Of a stretch of DNA of 64,000 bases, positions 54,181 through 64,000 are shown in pieces. Both the position numbers and the translations under genes were made by a program. Below the pieces are notes generated by a model that searched no databases, was not told the origin of the DNA, and worked only from the letters and a program-made list of their open reading frames with translations. Position 1 is the stretch's first letter; each line of letters opens with the position of its first letter. This stretch comes from Branchiostoma floridae (taxonomy: Eukaryota > Chordata > Leptocardii > Amphioxiformes > Branchiostomatidae), in the NCBI RefSeq assembly GCF_000003815.2, contig NC_049984.1, positions 15,228,576-15,292,575 of the forward strand, read 5' to 3'.

Positions 54181-55830
54181 ATCTCTAGTTTGGGATGCAG
54201 GCTGATATGACTTTCATGTCCTAAACATGTCCTCAATCAAAACAATATTTCATCTAGCCTCCCCTGCAGTAGCCATCGGGCATTTTGTCAGCTATCTACA
54301 CGTTTTATGAGGTTTTGATTGCTTGCTGATATCTTATTACTGTCCCGGGGCATCGACTACAAATCATACCCCTGTACCTATCAAAAACGTACATAGAGAA
54401 CAAGTGACAGAGGCTAAATGTCCTTGGTCTAGCTTTAAAGTAAAGCCAGTTGTCCGATTGGATGTCGGGGAGAAAATTCGTTCTCTAACCGGTGTTTTTT
54501 TATTGTCCTTCACTCCAGCTTGTAGATTAAGAATAGTTCCTTGCGGCCATACAGATTCATTTTACACACTTTCTTGCATAACAAGCCACATTGTAATGGC
54601 GGCCCCTCCTATGAACCCTATAGCGAGCCTATCATCAAATGTACTTACGAGTCTGTTCTAAGGGGGAAGCATTACTACGTACGCCGAAGGCTTCGTCATA
54701 TTTCTGCGTCCAGCTCATGCCATCTGCAATACCAACGATGTGCAAATAAAGAAGCAAAACGCTTCCATTTTTATAGGTATAAGAGAAAAATATTGTCTTT
54801 CTGGTTATATGGCCGTCCCTAGCAAAACCCTGACGACCCTAGCCTTGTTTGAGTTGGCTGCTGACAAGGAATATGGAAATTTTGATATGTGAAATTCAAA
54901 AAAAAAATTCGGTATTTCATGCCGTTAACAGGCTTTGAACAGTTGATAAAAGGATGTGACACGTGCACACAGACACACCCAAAACTATATCTGCATTTTC
55001 CATGGATACAAAAGAATAATCCTTACCTATAGACGGAACATATATTTTTTCCAGAGCCCTAATCGATAACGTGCACATCAACATTTTCCCCATGCCTTAC
55101 GCAACAATCATCACAAAACCTCAAAGTACAGACTCCTATGCCATAAAGTTTCCCATCGTTTAAACACGCACCACATTATATTCATTGCCAGTATATGTCT
55201 GGCAGCATTGATCTTTCTGGACTTAACTGTGTGCCTAGACTATAGTCTTTAAGTTGAATGTTCCTTGGTCGACTGCCAAGTGCTGGCAAAGACGTCACAA
55301 GACAAGATTTTAGAAGTTCTATAAGTTTCCATAAGTTTCCATTCACTTCACGTCCTTGAAATTGCGCAATTCCTGTCTTCCTTTGATTTCAATTTTTGTG
55401 TGCCTAGGCTATAGTTTTCAAGTTGAATGTTCCTTGGTCCAATGCCAAGTGTTGGCAAAGACGTTGCAAGACAAGATTTTAGAAGTTCTATAATTTTCCA
55501 TAGGTTTCGAGTAAGTTTCCATTCACTTCCAGTGTCTTCCTTTAATTCAAAATGTCTGAAATTTCTTGTGGTTGATTTTCCGTGTCCTTGCTCTGTTTAT
55601 CTTAGCAGGACCTCAAGCTGATGGTTATAAAGTTTGTCATTATACCGATTTCCAAGTCTCTAACTTGTGGTGCTGTATAGTGTGGGTCGTTAACCCCTGT
55701 CCTGTTGGTATTGACCTCCCAGATCTGATGGCTTCATCAGATCAGTAAAATCTGAGCTACTTTTCCATTAGGTGCGCTTTGATTTGGTATGCCACATCTA
55801 GGTTAGAAATACCCCAAACCCATAAAAACT
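54181..55830. other. Intergenic; one duplicated segment
   Basis: GCCTAGACTATAGTCTTTAAGTT (in part), GAATGTTCCTTGGTC, CAAAGACGTCACAAGACAAG, ATTTTAGAAGTTCTATAA (55231-55330) is repeated at 55403-55500. No gene supported. On the minus strand near 54600 a short membrane-like stretch GFIGGAAITMWLVM is too brief to assign. Confidence 0.45.
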
Positions 55831-56135
55831 CGGGACTCACACGTCGGTATATATCTAACTACAAATGTATATGTAAGGAAGTCTTAGCCTTAGCCATGTC
55901 ACCGGAAAAATAGTTGAAACGGGACAAATATAGCTAGATAACATGGCAGAGGATTTAGTTGGTTGTAAACCATGCTCCTCGGACAGCTATTTCCTCTGGC
56001 AATGTTACGTGTCTAAATTATTTTCAATTTCTATTTTTTTCCAGTGACGTGTGGAGCCTGATAGAAGAAAAGAAAGAAGAAAATTCCATACGCACCTGAA
56101 CCGCAAGACTTGAATATGCACACACGTGTGAACCC
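55831..56135. mobile_element. GGTTCACACGTG palindromic MITE, copy B
   Basis: Left end GGGACTCACACGTCGG and right end GGGTTCACACGTGTG (reverse complement). Inside are ATAGCTAGATAACATGG, the AGTTGGTTGTAAACCATGCT centre and GTGTGGAGCCTGATAGAAG, as in copies A and C. Confidence 0.7.
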
Positions 56136-56139
56136 GGCT

Positions 56140-58480
56140 TATGAGCCTGTATACGGAATATATCTCTCCGAAGCTGCGATATGGTATTGGCCTCGTTGCG
56201 GCCGTGAGCAATTTGACAAAGCGCTCAACAACATTCATCTATAAAATGTTCTAACGCTTTGTGGGTTCTGTTGCCTTTTAGTCATACTTTTGCGTGGTAT
56301 TTCGTTATTAAGTCAAGGGTAACACAAATTTAAGTCAAAAAGCAGCGACTGAGCCGACATACCTTAGCCTACTCAAATACCCACTTAAGTCTTTGGGTGC
56401 TTTACATAAAAGGCAAAATATAAAGTTAGGCCGCAATGTTTTGCTAAACTCGTCAACTTTAAGATCTGCGACGGGAAAGCGATAAAGTCATAAACGCCTG
56501 GTAGACCTTTGCATTGACCCGGGATTGACTTAATCTGTGGGCCAAAGGTCACCATTTACCCAGTCGAAAGTCTTCCAAAAATCAATAAAGTAGGCAAAGG
56601 TTGATTTGTGTTCGTGACTCGCTGTCTCTGATAGCCGTGCGAAGTGGGTGGATGGAGTCGATATAGGCTCTGGCTTTTCATAAGGTATTCTTGTCACCAT
56701 TTCTGCAAATTAGACTCTAGGTACTGGTCTAGTCGGTAGTAAATGAACGTAAAAGGGACTAGTGTATACTGAGTTCATCAGACTTTATTGTACTAATACC
56801 CGATACATTGAGCCGCTGTCAAACATTCATGGTCATCTCGACCTTGCCCTCAACAACTACAAACCCAAGGTCAGCGGTGGGTTAGAAAAGACTGTTTAAA
56901 CAAGTTTCAGTCCATTTGGGTGATATATCCGTGTTAAAGGGGCATTCCACTCCAGAAGGGGGTGGTGTTTTTCAATAGATAATGTGTCAATGAATACATA
57001 ATCAGCCGAATTTTGTGGAATTCACATTGCGCGATGTGTGTTTTGTAAAACAATATGATACTCACTAAACCCATGCAGACCCTACCCATGCATTCCCTAT
57101 ACAAATAGACACTTTGTTTATTTTGCATCTTTTCGGAATAAATGAGAATCGCTTAGCACACCGAGAAGGCAAATTGCTCATAAGATAGCAAAAAACACAT
57201 AACAAAACGAGATTTCATAGCGATACTGAAATTTTGTAACATCACCTAAACGTTTTGCATTGTATTCAGCCATAGGATTAATTCAATTAGAGGGTACTTG
57301 AGGAGTTTAGTAAAAGACTGGATGCTTTTGAGGCACATGGAGTACTGGGTACTTTATCGTATAATGTGAAGAAGTATGCATTAATTACTTCCTAAAATGA
57401 ATATCTATCGACAAATAACACTCCCGTGTGGAGTGGAATGAATATATGCGATTTACGGGATATGCTATCGCAGGTACGTCGTACGAGGTTTGTGACCTGG
57501 GCTTTAGTCAGCAGTTCTAGTGCTCGTGCCGTGGTTGGGAGCAATTTGTTTAATGCAACGACCACTGCTGGCTTACTGTCAACCAGCTCTCAGCCAGATC
57601 CAAACCCAGTCCAGATCTCAAGTCCGCTCTCATTCAGTCCCAAATATTTGAAACCTTTAAAAACATTCGGCTGACACAGGGCAGACCAGTTGGGCCCAGT
57701 GGCAAAACCTGGAATACCAACTGCCAACCAATCACAGGTGCAACCGACTTTGCTCCCATGCCCAACTATTGTCTTGGGAAAATTGGGGAGGGCTGTGTGT
57801 AACTGGGGCGTAAATAAGCCTCCATATGGCTCTACTTAGAAGACCTTTCCTTTGTTTAACATGCTCTACGTGAACAAAATGACACCTTTCTTACTTGGGA
57901 GATTTTTGTTTGGTCTAAAAGTAAAACTTTTGCAGTAGAGCGGGTGTCTATGCACTTTCACCCATTTTTCTTACTTTCAAAGTACCCACTTCAATTTGAA
58001 GTACCCCTACTGACATCTAGTGACCTCTCTATCCATCTAATTACATGACATTAGTACATTTGAGCACGCAAACCTCTAGATGGAAATCTTCACCACAGCC
58101 ATCTTCTGCAATATCTCTCTCAAATCAATCAGTAAAAGCCCCCTTTCATCTTGCAAAAACCCTACGATACAACTTGTGCCAAATCTCCACTTACAGTAAT
58201 TAGCCCCATAGGGATGTTCTTCCTTCATCCTTAGATCTCTTAAGCTGTCATTAGCGCAATTTTCAAGTTCAAGTTCCCACCCACGAAAATAGAGGGGTTT
58301 ACCAAAGTATGCTCTTGAAGCCGTCTCAAGGAGTCGTCTTCCAGGCATGTTGCTTGCACGAGATGATTTCGCTTGCGTGGTTCTTATTGTACTCATACTA
58401 ATTCCCCCTTGCATGTTGGAAAGATTGCCAAGACGGTGTGGAGTATCCTATGTACCGAGAAGCATTAAACATTCTCGGCG
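56140..58480. other. Intergenic, nothing recognised
   Basis: No coding sequence with a known domain on either strand. The 112-codon minus ORF at 58076-58414 is unidentified. Confidence 0.35.
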
Positions 58481-58485
58481 CATTT

Positions 58486-58775
58486 ACTCGCATTTCAATA
58501 TACGACCTACAATTACAAATATTTTACACATAACATCAATACTTAGTTTTCATGACACCCGCGTACTTAAATGTACGAAATAAAATGTCAATCATTTTAC
58601 ACAGCACACCAATAATTAGTTTTCCTGACACCTGTACTTAGATATACGAAGTACAATTATAAATATTTTACACAGCACATCAATAATTAGTTTTCATGAC
58701 ACTTGTATTTAAAACATACGAAGCACAATTACAAATATTTTACACAGCACACCAATAATTAGTTTTACTGATACC
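58486..58775. repeat. Tandem repeat of ~80-85 bp, about four units
   Basis: ATTACAAATATTTTACACA, CACCAATAATTAGTTTTC, TGACACCTGTACTTA and ATACGAAGTACA recur in order starting near 58510, 58592, 58650 and 58733. Confidence 0.85.
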
Positions 58776-59021
58776 GGTATACCTCAGGGACTCTCTAAGA
58801 GGTTACAGGAACCCCATGTCAGAGCCTCAATTTCTCTTCTGACAGATTTCTGCAGTTTTAACGCTCTGCGTTATGATTAAATTATGACCAACCGTAGCTA
58901 GTAATTACTACTCTGTAGGTAGCCATTAACTCTCCTTTACAAAAGGGCAGCTACAGGAGAAAAACCCTTTCATTCATCTCAATGATGTATGGAGCGTAGA
59001 ATGTCAGATTTTCTCTTGTAA

Positions 59022-59250
59022 CCTCCATGAAAAATGGAGGTATATTTTTTGGGTGTGTCTGTCTATCTGTGTTTCTGTATATCTATGTTCAGAAAAACTT
59101 AAGAACCTTTGGATGGATTGTGATGATATCTGGTATGTGGGTAGATATAGATGTTGGCAAGGTTGATTTTGGGCTCCCTTGTGGCTTTAATGGGTACGGC
59201 AGCTTGAATTCTTGTTTCTGTATCTTTCGTCCTGGACGTGCTAGTTGAGT
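59022..59250 (+). repeat. Dispersed ACCTCCAT family, copy with cleanest start
   Basis: ACCTCCATGAAAAATGGAGG is a perfect short palindrome at the 5' end, then GGGTGTGTCTGTCTATCTGT, AACCTTTGGATGGATTGTGA, TGATATCTGGTATGTGGGTA, and TGTATCTTTCGTCCTGGACG. Confidence 0.8.
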
Positions 59251-59439
59251 AAGGTTTGTCTACATGTATCTAAGTGGGCAGGTGAACAATGTATAGCATA
59301 CTTCGTATGAGGTCCGAACGTGCATCATGTTTGTCACAGCATAAATTCACTTTTATAGGAAGCCGTTTCAATCATGTTATATTTTGATTCTGAGACAGGC
59401 TAACATTTACATTAACGTCCATTAATTGGCATTCAGGAC

Positions 59440-59740
59440 CTTCCGACGTACGACTTTGCTCCCGACCATTCCTCAACCAAAGTCGAGCGTAGCCTGGAAT
59501 CCGTCCTATTCTGGCCCGGTTCGTTCCTCTGATGGCATCCGTACAGAAAATGGTTTTCGAGACTTTCAGATTTAAAAAAAAAATCATATTCGATTATTAC
59601 AGATCACTTTTAAAACTAGTAGGCTGCCTCGCCTACCAACTTCCAACCACAAATGATCTTGCCCACGACTTACTCACGACCATAGTCTGGAGAAGGTCGG
59701 GAGGTCATGGTCAGCTACGTGTGAAGAAGGCTTAAAACAT
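59440..59740. repeat. Dispersed repeat shared with 39640-39960
   Basis: Same ordered words as listed for 39640-39960 (ACGACTTTGCTCC, CCTGGAATCCGTCCTATT, GATCTTGCCCACGACTTACT, TCTGGAGAAGGTCGGGAGG). Confidence 0.65.
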
Positions 59741-59849
59741 ATCTTGGATTATATTGCTCGGTAGGTAAAGTTATAGTATGCTTTATAGACGTACTACATT
59801 CTACTCAAAATGTTACAGCTAGAGGTTCCAGCAACATTTGTACAGTTAT

Positions 59850-60120
59850 GGAATTTACAGGTACATAACTACTGTTACATAATAAAGGATAATCTACCTA
59901 AAACAAGAGCTTTTATTAGTAGTATGGGTGAGAGGTTTTATAATCATTGTAGGCGTTTACAGTACTATTGGAGGGATTTCTAACGTCTAGACATTCTTTG
60001 ATATATTTTCCTATGTATGCCCTGCGTGGGTTGGCACATGTCATTATGTACTTTAATTTGCTCTTCAATTTAATTGAGATAAGTCTTTGTGTATAAAATT
60101 ACAGCCTTGCGTGTGTATAC
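59850..60120 (-). pseudogene. CR1-like retrotransposon tail, eroded copy
   Basis: Matches the 44620-44830 segment: GAGGGATTTCTAACGTCTAG, ACATTCTTTGATATATTTTC, CTATGTATGCCCTGCGTGGG, TTGGCACATGTCATTATGTA and GAGATAAGTCTTTGTGTATA. No open frame remains. Confidence 0.7.
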
Positions 60121-60240
60121 TGATTGATTTACATGAAGTCTGTCTTGACTTTATATTTCTTTTGATTACCAGTATTGAACTATCTAAAAGTTGTCTTATC
60201 TTCCTTCACATATCAGTTGCTAGGGTAGAAAACCTGCTCT

Positions 60241-60435
60241 GTAGGCTAACATCACATTTCCAAACCAGGGACCGGCCGGGCTGTTTGTGGCAGCGAAAAA
60301 CAGACATGTATACGTATATAATGCCCACCATATTCTCTTTACGTCTTGTGTAGTTTGGTGTCTTTTATATGATACTTTACGCTCCCGAAAGCTGCCCGGC
60401 CGGGCCCCTGTTTGGAAATGTGACGTAGTCCTTAA
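60241..60435. mobile_element. MITE of the TTTCCAAACCGGG family, copy 2
   Basis: TAGGCTAACATCACATTTCC and, inverted, AAGGACTACGTCACATTTCC as ends; GGGACCGGCCGGGC and GGGGCCCGGCCGGGC just inside. About 195 bp. Confidence 0.8.
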
Positions 60436-60446
60436 CAATTTTGCTC

Positions 60447-60518
60447 AGCGTCACTGACGACAGAAAGTGGATGCTATCTAAAACCCAGTTGCTTGAGTAA
60501 CTGCTATTTGGCGTACTC
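60447..60518. repeat. Foldback repeat family, half copy
   Basis: GTCACTGACGACAGAAAG and CCCAGTTGCTTGAGTAACTG, CTATTTGGCGTACT match the right half of the 7110-7276 and 49651-49836 copies. Confidence 0.55.
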
Positions 60519-60999
60519 AAGATGAACAAACTTTCTTGACAATTTCAAGATTGCCAAGAAAAACCCAGACGTTAGTCCATCTTTCTTCACGAAGCCACGT
60601 GATTGGCACATTGTGAAATCCCCAGGGACGGACTTCATTTCCGTTGAGAGAGTGGTACCCTGGCACCGGGGACAATTAATTGACCTAACATGGGTATCTA
60701 ACACTCATTAGTGTAGCAGAGGGCGCCATAATTTCCTGGTCCTGCGAGTAGATCTGGAATGGGATGGAAACCTTTGACTCATTAGAATAGAATCCGGAAA
60801 TACAACTCCGGCGTTCAGTAATATAGGCACGTTTCACTACTGAATTTTTAAAAGAACTTTGAACGACAATGCTACTTTTTATACATTAGATTTATTATAC
60901 ATCATGACCATCCAAGTTAAGAAAATATACATTCTTTCAGGCGAAATAAGAATTGAAATGAGTTATGGCTCCACTTATTACTTTGAGATTATGGCGAAG
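60519..60999. other. Intergenic, nothing recognised
   Basis: No ORF or repeat boundary of note. Confidence 0.35.
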
Positions 61000-61240
61000 G
61001 CCCCTTTCCACTAGACGGCGATCGAGCTGCACTCTCACTGCGAGCTTAAAGATGTGTGTAACCTTCGATTTCATTCTGGGTATATCAATATAAAACGTAA
61101 AAGTGTGACTGAAAAGACTACAAGACTCACAAAGCGTAAAAGTATTTGTTTGTTTTTTTGGTACAATTCCTTGAGCGACCTGCCAAATTTTAGGTCGCAG
61201 AGAGAGCGCAGAGAAAGCGCCGTCTCAGCGGAAAGGGGGC
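61000..61240. mobile_element. CCACTAGACGGCGATC MITE, full copy 1
   Basis: Left end GCCCCTTTCCACTAGACGGC and right end (reverse complement) GCCCCCTTTCCGCTGAGACG, both continuing with CTCTCACTGCGAG or CTCTCTGCGACCTAAA. Interior GAAAAGACTACAAGACTCAC, AAAGCGTAAAAGTATTTG. Partial copies lie at 28246, 29313, 41423, 41786, 61250 and 62510. Confidence 0.75.
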
Positions 61241-61329
61241 GTGACTTCTTATACACCTCCATTCCACTGGGGCGATGATCTCCGTACGACTGCCCTGCGA
61301 CCGAGCGGTTTGAACTAGCACTCAACGAT

Positions 61330-62230
61330 ACGACTTTCAAAGATATACAAAACAGATCTTTTTGACGCTTTATATATTTCATTGTCTTTTACGTCAGACT
61401 TACCTTTTGTGTCATAAAACTACATTTCTATCATAAAACTAATGGTTGTACATATATTTAGCCCCCGCGGAATATTAGGGTCACATCCAACAGAGGTACC
61501 CACTGGATAGCTTTGTAAATAAAAAGTATGATAAAATAGAAGAAAAAAATCACAAAACGTACCAAAAATGTACAATAGAATAACCTGCATATATTTATTT
61601 CCGCAAATAGCCCGGCAGAAAATGTGACTTTAGCATTATAAAATCGTGATCTTTTGCCAGAAAAGTTGCCTTCGTACAGTCTGTACAGACGTAGCAATTC
61701 ACACGTTTATAGTGATATTAGTTACATGGTGGGTGGCAATGTCTTTTTGATTATGATAATCCTTTTTATATCGTTAAGACCGAACTCTATATGATGCCTG
61801 CTGTGTGTGATTAAGAGTGGGTATTTAAAGTTACATAACATTAAATTTATAGGGTAGACATCCATATTTGTGCTTAGATCGGTTAACACGGTGCATCATT
61901 GTTTTTGCATAGTTTTTTGTCATAATTGAAACCCTCTGAAATTCAAAGACGACACAAACTTTGTTACTGCCGGAGAGATATACGAGAACCTTAGGAGATA
62001 TATCACCATACCAAGACTCCTCTAAGAATACAGACAAAAACAGACTATTAACTGATGCCACATCGATGCCACGTAAAGATAATCTTTCGACGCCTATGTT
62101 AGAATATGATAAAGCTGGCGCGTCAAAATGATGACCAAGCGACGAGATAGAACGATTTATTAAGCTTTGAAAGCCTTAAAAGTTGTCTATTTCGATAATG
62201 TATCTTCGTCAGATATCGTATCACGTGTCG
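61330..62230. other. Intergenic, AT-rich, nothing recognised
   Basis: No supported gene. Minus ORFs of 76-80 codons have no motif. Confidence 0.35.
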
Positions 62231-62236
62231 TAATAC

Positions 62237-62416
62237 GGCCCCTATTTTAGTAGACGGCGATCGCGCTGCGCCCTCTCTGCGACCTAAGGTGTATGTATAC
62301 TTCGATTTCATACTGGGTATATCATAAAAATGTAAAAGTGGGACTGAAAAGACAATCAAACACACAAAGCGTAAAAATATTCGTTTTTCCAGGGTGCAAT
62401 CCTAGTGGAAAGGGGT
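62237..62416. mobile_element. CCACTAGACGGCGATC MITE, full copy 2
   Basis: GGCCCCTATTTTAGTAGACG, GCGATCGCGCTGCGCCCTCT, GCGACCTAAGG at the left; CCTAGTGGAAAGGGGT at the right. Interior GACTGAAAAGACAATCAAAC, ACACAAAGCGTAAAAATATT as in copy 1. Another internal-to-right segment repeats at 62430-62580. Confidence 0.75.
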
Positions 62417-62583
62417 AACAAATGGGATGTCAAGCAAAATGTAAAAATATGACTAAAAAGACAATAAAGCACAAAAAGTGTAAAGAATATTCGATTTTAG
62501 CTTTGAAATACATTGAGCGATCTGTCAAATTGCTTGGTCACAGTGAGATCGTAGCAAAATCGTCGCCCTAGTGGTGTAAAACC

Positions 62584-62854
62584 GGGTTCTCACGTGCGAA
62601 TATATTTAACTCCGTAGGAGTTCCTTACGGAGTCCTTAGCCTCTACCACGCCCCACTGGTCGGTAGAAAAATATGAGAAATCGGAAAAACAACATGCCAG
62701 AGGAGTTAGCTGTCCGAGGATTATGGTTTGTGCCCAGCATGTTATTTGGCTATATTTGTCCAATATCTATTTCAGCAACCTATGGAGCCTGGTAGAGGCT
62801 TAGACTTCCATATGGACCTTATGCGGACTTGAACATATACGCACGTGTGAACCC
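62584..62854. mobile_element. GGTTCACACGTG palindromic MITE, copy C
   Basis: GGGTTCTCACGTGCGAATAT at the left, GGGTTCACACGTGCGTATAT at the right (reverse complement). CCGTAGGAGTTCCTTACGG, AACATGCCAGAGGAGTTAGC, TATTTGTCCAATATC and GGAGCCTGGTAGAGGC inside. The left end abuts a CCCTAGTGG edge of the previous family. Confidence 0.85.
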
Positions 62855-62869
62855 ACATACCTTAACGTA

Positions 62870-63650
62870 ATCTTCAGACTCTAAGGGAATATCACCACAA
62901 GCATGGCATAGACGCACTCTACAGTAGAGTTATAGCACATGTGTTGGGACTTGATAAGTTATCGGATCTACACTGAATTAGTTACATGCAGAAAATCTCA
63001 TCCCCCCATTCATTGTGTCTACGCAAGGATGTCTAGGTCTAGTCTCAGCTGACTTGAATGATGTATAGCTTACACGTGTATCTTATTTTTACTGTGTACC
63101 CATGCATCACAGTGACAGTCTGTGTAAAACCGACTTATATGTGTAAACCATATACGCTGTATTAATAACGTATGTGCACTGTAAAACAAAGTATACGTCG
63201 TGAGATTTATATGTAAAATTTTGTATTTTTTTTGTACAGTAAATGTAAAGGAGACGGGATGCCGAAGCTTTTAGGAAACGGAAATTGTATGATTAACCGC
63301 GTCTCATTGTCTTGCAAGCAAACTGTTTAATCACGTCTAAGTGGAGGCATATCAGACTGGATTCGTCATAATGTTTAAGTTGCCCGTGCATTTCAGGGGT
63401 GGTGTTCATCCCCTTTTCTGGAGCCCTTGGGCCACACATTTGTACAAGCCACTACAGCAGGGGGCTAGTGGTAGTGATGTGTGTGTAACTCCCATACTCT
63501 TCCTCATGAGTGCTGAGTGCTAAGAGAAATTGCATTGAAAGCAGAATATAACATTTGATGAGTCTTTTGTGACCCGGTCGTAGACCTCCCAGGTACAACG
63601 CGAGTCACTTTTACAGTACCGTGCAGGTACCGGTCAGGTCAGGTCAGTAA
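62870..63650. other. Intergenic, nothing recognised
   Basis: AT-rich; no repeat or gene detected apart from short ORFs. Confidence 0.35.
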
Positions 63651-63651
63651 T

Positions 63652-64000
63652 ACACTGAAGAAATAACGAAGCGATCATCTAGTAACTAATGTTTTACGAT
63701 ACATGTACTTCTAAACACATCAAAGCAAAGGGCACATCAGATCGTCTTTGTCATAGATTTTTCAATATTCAGTAAAGCATTGTCCAAATTTAGCCAGAAC
63801 GGCAGTTTATAATAATACACATTCAGCGATCAACTATTGGATGATGTTTTGCAATTAACATACTTCTAAACACATCAAAGCAAAGGGCGTACGAAACTGA
63901 CTTTGTCATAGATTTTGCAATATTCAGGTAAGCCTTTGTCCAAATAACACCATAACGACATTTTTCTATGTCAACACTGAAGAACAAAACGATCAACTAT
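63652..64000. repeat. Tandem repeat of ~170 bp, two units, reaching the window end
   Basis: ACTTCTAAACACATCAAAGC, AAAGGGCACATCAGATCGTC / AAAGGGCGTACGAAACTGAC, CTTTGTCATAGATTTTTCAA and TATTCAGTAAAGCATTGTCC recur at 63707 and 63865. Each is preceded by an ACACTGAAGAAATAACGAAG or CATTCAGCGATCAACTATTG link, and a third link (ACTGAAGAACAAAACGATCA) starts at 63975. Confidence 0.85.

Noticed and set aside
54560-54680. Exon of a membrane transporter on the minus strand
   Set aside because: GFIGGAAITMWLVM looks like a membrane helix and has a possible acceptor and donor, but it is only about 17 residues long with no neighbouring exon.

Overview
The window is animal nuclear DNA, most likely from a lancelet (Branchiostoma). 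The evidence is a conserved gene split into many exons by GT-AG introns, a single-exon peptide GPCR, and a dense mix of small DNA transposons, tRNA-derived SINEs and non-LTR retrotransposon tails. The species is an inference; the eukaryotic origin is certain. Only two host genes can be supported. The 100 N gap at 31483-31582 is flanked by homopolymer-rich, read-end-like sequence, which suggests a Sanger draft assembly.

Region 1 (1-7640): twelve exons of neuroguidin (NGDN, Sas10/Utp3/C1D family) run on the plus strand and end at an AATAAA signal. The first coding exon was not found. Its introns carry several MITE-like elements, and intron 2 opens with a tandem array that copies the preceding exon end together with its splice donor.

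Region 2 (7640-16600): a non-LTR retrotransposon tail followed by about 270-bp tandem units; a complete, recently inserted gag-protease LTR retrotransposon (11184-14211) with identical LTRs, a 5-bp target duplication, a SCAN-like capsid and no pol; and an internally deleted mariner (14692-15269).

Region 3 (16600-35500): repeat-dominated. It holds many copies of one dispersed family that begins with an ACCTCCAT-type palindrome, tRNA-headed SINEs, inverted-repeat elements, a Mutator-like element whose terminal repeats are built of a 10-bp minisatellite (30736-32200), a 61-bp satellite (32303-33533) and a long CA tract.

Region 4 (35500-50800): large tandem duplications (36130-38160, 41156-41840, 42507-42940, 45433-45960), TA/CT tracts around a palindrome, a SINE, and tails of two non-LTR retrotransposon types.

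Region 5 (50822-52200): an intact, intronless class A GPCR on the minus strand, closest in motifs to somatostatin-type receptors but with serine at the position where those receptors carry the ligand-anchoring aspartate. Region 6 (52200-64000) has no recognisable gene and holds more copies of the same repeat families. The two genes have no visible functional link; the rest of the window is a record of transposition and tandem duplication.
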